A stretch of DNA of 64,000 nt. It comes from Stomorhina lunata. Its lineage: Eukaryota; Arthropoda; Insecta; Diptera; Rhiniidae. The DNA lies in NCBI GenBank assembly GCA_933228675.1, contig OW121741.1, positions 37,601,952 to 37,665,951 on the forward strand, read 5' to 3'. Below are positions 57,418 to 64,000 of this stretch, in pieces; positions within the stretch are counted from its first letter, which is position 1; each line of letters starts with the position of its first letter. The notes under the pieces are model-generated. The model was given only the letters and a program-made list of their open reading frames with translations. It searched no databases and was not told the DNA's origin. Both the position numbers and the translations under genes were made by a program.

Positions 57418-58699
57418 CCCAGTAAAATTTTTCATTACCAAATAATGAGTTATAGAGCTAAACTATTGAACACGAACTACTTACTCATTCGCTGTTTAAG
57501 TCATTACATTAACATGGGGATGTCATTGGAGGCAAGTACTTACCAATTGCAGAAAAGTAATGACTTGGGTAAGCAATTTGAAAGCAACAACAACAACAGC
57601 AACAACTTTTTTGTTGTTGTTTTATTAAAAACATATATTTTTAAACGAAATACAAAATTTTTTTTATGATCCCACGGGGGCTCGAACCCAGACCCTCCGA
57701 CTGCTAGGCAGAGACTCTTCCACTGAGCTACTTCATATGTTGAAAACTTAGCAGCTTATAATTAATATAAACAATTTTTATTGTTAGATCCAAAATCATG
57801 TGAAAATAACTTTGTTTTTCCCTGCTTTTTTTGCTTTGTTGTAATTTTTGAAAAAATATTTTTATACGATTTTTTGTAATTATTTTAAAACTTTTTTTAA
57901 AATTATTTTAAAACTTAAACAATTTAAATCTTCTTTTTTGTATAAGTTTTTACATAAGATTGACTCTTACTTAAATGTTACAACCTGTTAAGGTCAAAGT
58001 CCGAGCATATTTTAGAATTCCATGGATTTCGATCTTGTGCAAATATTCTCCAATTTTATAGGCCAAGCTTTAAAAAATGTTCCTCTACTTGGTCTTTCTA
58101 TCGAAGTTTCGGACATCCTCCTCTAACATTAGGTAGTGGGACGTTTCAATTCTAATTTTATCCTCTTCATTGTATTTTTTTTTTTTCAAGAGAGGGTTAC
58201 TAGCCCATAATCCTAACCCATTTTTATCGATCTTATGGGACAACTCTCGGAACATGTTAACTCACAATATTAATGGGTGTTAAACTAGCTCCCCGGGTGA
58301 TACCATGAGATGAAGGATGACCCAGATAAGTTGGGCTTACCAAATTAAGACCAATTAGAATCGTGTTTGGTATTCAACATCCCCTACATAATCAAAATTG
58401 ACTCATGATGGTATTTTTTCATTAACGTGAGTTAGTTTTACAATTTTTTTTTTACAGAAGATAATATTTAAGTTCTCAAAATTCAAAAATCATTTAAAAA
58501 GACTCTTTTAATAAAAAAAAAACTAAAAAAAAATTGTTGCCCTTGGTGGGATTTGAACCGGGGCCATTCAGTTTAAATTACTATCTTAATTACAAATAAG
58601 TACTTCTGTAATAAATTATTATTTATTCGGATGGTATGTTGTAGTCGTTACAAGGTAACCAGTTATCAGAGTACTTGTCATTACCAAAGTTTTGCTGGG
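57418..58699. mobile_element. tRNA-bearing TIR element, copy 2 (best preserved ends)
   Basis: 1282 bp. Left CCCAGTAAAATTTTTCATTA; right end read inverted CCCAGCAAAACTTTGGTAAT. So the terminal inverted repeat is about 15-20 bp, CCCAGYAAAA followed by a T-rich stretch. tRNA-like block 57668-57739 (minus) and second B-box-like site 58549-58559 (minus). A 25-bp internal deletion relative to copies 1 and 3 lies near 58306. Target duplication not clear. Confidence 0.85.
57668..57739 (-). promoter_or_regulatory. tRNA-Ala(AGC)-like Pol III promoter block
   Basis: Same A box, B box and AGC loop as 53853-53924; one base differs in the 3' flank of the T-arm (CCCGTGGG against CCCATGGG). Confidence 0.75.
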
Positions 58700-58736
58700 A
58701 CATTTTTAATTTAAGTTTTACAATAATTTTATACGA

Positions 58737-61513
<2,777 letters not shown>

Positions 61514-62181
61514 AAAATAATGAAAGGCATTCTAACATTGGTAATGAGCTATATGTTAATCAAACGAAAATAGGGGAATGTTAAAGGCATATATGATTTT
61601 TTTAAACCATTACGTCCATTCTTTTATTAGCGCTTCTCTCAAAAAAATATAAAAAAAAAAATGAAGGTGAAAAACTGCAATAACAACTATGTTATCCTGT
61701 TCTTCCTTTGCTGTTCGTAATTCTTTCGACGTGATCTGACAGCAAAAACAGTAAATGTATTTTCTGTCCTGATATTGTGTTTGTTGGTTTCTTAACTCTT
61801 TTGAAAGTGTTTATCTGCAATGTACGCCTTAAGCATGTTTACAACTTAATATCAACTATAAAATGTAAAAAATGTACACATATTCTTGTGCTAAGACGTA
61901 CACTAGTCGGCATATTTATTTTGACATACCAGTTGTTTTTCTTCTTTTTTATCTCTGTAGTGGAGTAGGGCACATGGTTCCTGTTGACTATTCCATAAGC
62001 CATCATCAATATTTAAGAGTATTGGATGAATATGCATTTCCCTCCGGCGATAAATTGATCGGATTTTCCAACTCGATAACGTTCCATGTCATAAGAGCAA
62101 AATGATCACAAAATTTGTAACAGAGGCTGGTGTTCAAAAATCTGGATTTGCTTCCCCAAAGTCCAGTTTTTTATGTTATAC
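61514..62181. other. AT-rich sequence with an old dispersed repeat
   Basis: About 180 bp near 61720-61900 resemble 11300-11520. No gene seen. Confidence 0.45.
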
Positions 62182-62417
62182 AGGTATGTGATGGACATTT
62201 TTCGTTTTCAAATCGATCGATTTCAGACATATTTTTTTTAGCTAATTTTCGGTTATTTCCCCCCCCCAAAAAAAAAAAAAAAATTTTGGCTTTAATTCTT
62301 TTGACTGATATTTTATCATTCATTTGGTTGAATTTTTTGGGAAAAAAACCTAAAATTATCTCAAAAATATATCTGAAATCGATCGATTTGAAAACGATCG
62401 TTTTCCATCACATACCT
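62182..62417. mobile_element. 236-bp MITE with long terminal inverted repeats
   Basis: Ends AGGTATGTGATGGA and TCCATCACATACCT are perfect inverses, and pairing continues through TTTTCAAATCGATCGATTTC against GAAATCGATCGATTTGAAAA. A C-run followed by an A-run lies in the centre (62261-62283). Confidence 0.85.
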
Positions 62418-62773
62418 AATAGAAAATTTATAGTCATACAGAAAGCAAAACAGATCTGCGGATTTAAAAAGAACAAAAGATAAAACGGCTATTGAGGTCG
62501 CAAATGCTTAGAAAGAGACTTCAATGGAGTTTCTACAGTTCTTGGCGGATTCTGTTCCGAACCACCACCAAAAAGTTTTAAATGCTAAAGGAGGATACAT
62601 TTTTGATTAATTTAAATAATTATTATCATTTTTTGTTGACTTTGAAGCTCGCAATTTTTTTAGATACGCTCTGCAAAAGTATGTCAAAATACTTATGCCA
62701 CATCCTGAAATTTCCTTTTTTAGTTTCAATTAAAAAAAATTATACAAAACTTTTAAAATATGAAAGGTCTTTT
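62418..62773. other. AT-rich sequence, nothing recognised
   Basis: The open frame starting at 62582 runs from unique DNA into the tRNA-bearing element and is not a gene. Confidence 0.5.
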
Positions 62774-64000
62774 CCCAGTAAAACTTTTCATTACCAAATA
62801 ATGAGTTATAGAGCTAAACTATTGAACACGAACTACTTACTCATTCGTTGTTTAGGTCATTACATTAACATGGGGATGTCATTGGAGGCAAGTACTTACC
62901 AATTGCAGAAAAGTAATGACTTGGGTAAGCAATTTGAAAGCAACAACAACAACAGCAACAACTTTTTTGTTGTTGTTTTATTAAAAACATATATTTTTAA
63001 ACGAAATACAAAATTTTTTTATGATTCCATGGGGGCTCGAACCCAGACCCTCCGACTGCTAGGCAGAGACTCTTCCACTGAGCTACTTCATATATTGAAA
63101 ACTTAGCAGCTTATAATTAATATAAACAATTTTTATTTTTAGATCCAAAATCATGTGAAAATAACTTTGTTTTTCCCTGATTTTTTTTTTGCTTTGTTGT
63201 AATTTTTGGAAAAATATTTTTATACGATTTTTTGTAATTATTTTAAAACTTTTTTAAAATTATTTTAAAACTTAAACAATTTAAATCTTCTTTTTTGTAT
63301 AAGTTTTTACATAAGATTGACTCTTACTTACTTAAATGTTACAACCTGTTAAGGTCAAAGTCCGAGCATATTTTAGAATTCCATGGATTTCGATCTTGTG
63401 CGAATATTCTCCAATTTTATAGGCCAAGCTTTGAAAAATGTTCCTCTACTTGGTCTTTCTATCGAAGTTTCGGACATCCTTCTCTAACATTAGGTAGTGG
63501 GACATTTCAAATCTAATTTTATCCTCTTCATTGTATTTTTTTTCAAGAGAGGGTTAATAGCCCGTAATCCTAACCCATTTTTATCAATCTTATGGGACAA
63601 CTCTCGGAACATGTTAACTCACAATATTAATGGGTGTTAAACTAGCTCCCCAGGTGATACCATGAGGAGGTGTGTGTCCACAGTTGAGATGAAGGATGAC
63701 CCAGATAAGTTGGGCTTATCAAGTTAAGACCAATTAGAATCGTGTTTGGTATCCAATATCCCCTATATAATCAAAATTGACTCATGATGGTATTTTTTCA
63801 TTAACGTGAGTTAGTTTTACAATTTTTTTTTACAGAAGATAATATTTAAGTTCTCAAAATTCAAAAATCATTTAAAAAGACTCTTTTAATAAAAAAAACT
63901 AGAAAAAAATTGTTGCCCTTGGTGGGATTTGAACCGGGGCCATTCAGTTTAAATTACCATCTTAATTACAAATAAGTACTTCTGTAATAACTTATTATTT
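62774..64000. mobile_element. tRNA-bearing TIR element, copy 3, cut by the window end
   Basis: Starts CCCAGTAAAACTTTTCATTA; collinear with copies 1 and 2 up to the window edge, so the right terminus is not visible. tRNA-like block 63023-63094 and second B-box-like site 63925-63935, both minus strand. Confidence 0.85.
63023..63094 (-). promoter_or_regulatory. tRNA-Ala(AGC)-like Pol III promoter block
   Basis: A box TAGCTCAGTGGAAG, B box GGTTCGAGCCC and AGC loop all retained, as in the other two copies. Confidence 0.75.

Noticed and set aside
62582..63106. 174-codon open frame
   Set aside because: It crosses from unrelated AT-rich DNA into the tRNA-bearing element and has no domain.

Overview
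The window looks like gene-poor, AT-rich repeat DNA from a fly (Diptera, probably a calyptrate). The support is the set of families present: Helentron-like HINE elements with (GTCY)n blocks resembling the dipteran mini-me elements, Tc1/mariner transposons, hAT-like elements, an intact non-LTR retrotransposon, and introns of 55-88 nt with canonical GT-AG ends. The species assignment is inference. I see no convincing single-copy host gene, rRNA or functional tRNA. Every long open frame belongs to a transposable element.

Layout. 0-4 kb: a 40-bp palindromic tandem repeat, a diverged copy of a tRNA-bearing TIR element, and the first of four copies (A, B, C, D) of an unclassified 1.5-1.7 kb repeat with fixed ends. 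4.2-8.6 kb: a HINE fragment interrupted by a 532-bp MITE and a broken intron-containing Tc3-like transposon. 9.7-10.1 kb: a 30-bp tandem repeat. 13.5-17.1 kb: two 618-bp direct repeats around a 2.4-kb HINE. 17.7-23.3 kb: repeat B, a HINE fragment split by a hAT-like element (8-bp target duplication) that carries a dead RTE-type reverse transcriptase fragment, another TIR element, and a 103-bp-arm inverted repeat. 28.5-29.8 kb: mariner copy 1. 30.8-31.3 kb: about 107 perfect TTATC units that continue from the 3' end of repeat C.

33.9-38.2 kb: the most distinctive object, a 4.25-kb element with terminal inverted repeats of about 600 bp, CAC...GTG ends and a probable TTA duplication. It carries a three-exon gene for a Cys-rich protein of 551 aa that I read as an undescribed or poorly named transposase type. 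38.4-39.7 kb: mariner copy 2. 40.4-42.7 kb: a satellite of about 74 units of 31 bp, almost every one holding a TATCGATA (DRE-type) palindrome.

43-50 kb: HINEs, nested MITEs with a readable empty site, a 1.1-kb TIR element, repeat D and a foldback element. 50.3-53.2 kb: an intact endonuclease-reverse transcriptase LINE with a poly-A tail. 53.6-64 kb: three copies of a 1.28-kb TIR element carrying a tRNA-Ala-like Pol III promoter, alternating with two HINEs.

How the parts relate: the two mariner copies have complementary defects (one has an intact catalytic triad but a damaged end, the other good ends but a mutated catalytic Asp). Several microsatellites, namely TTATC, GACA and TA, grow out of particular positions inside elements. 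Coordinates of repeats without clean duplications are approximate, since all comparisons were made by eye.
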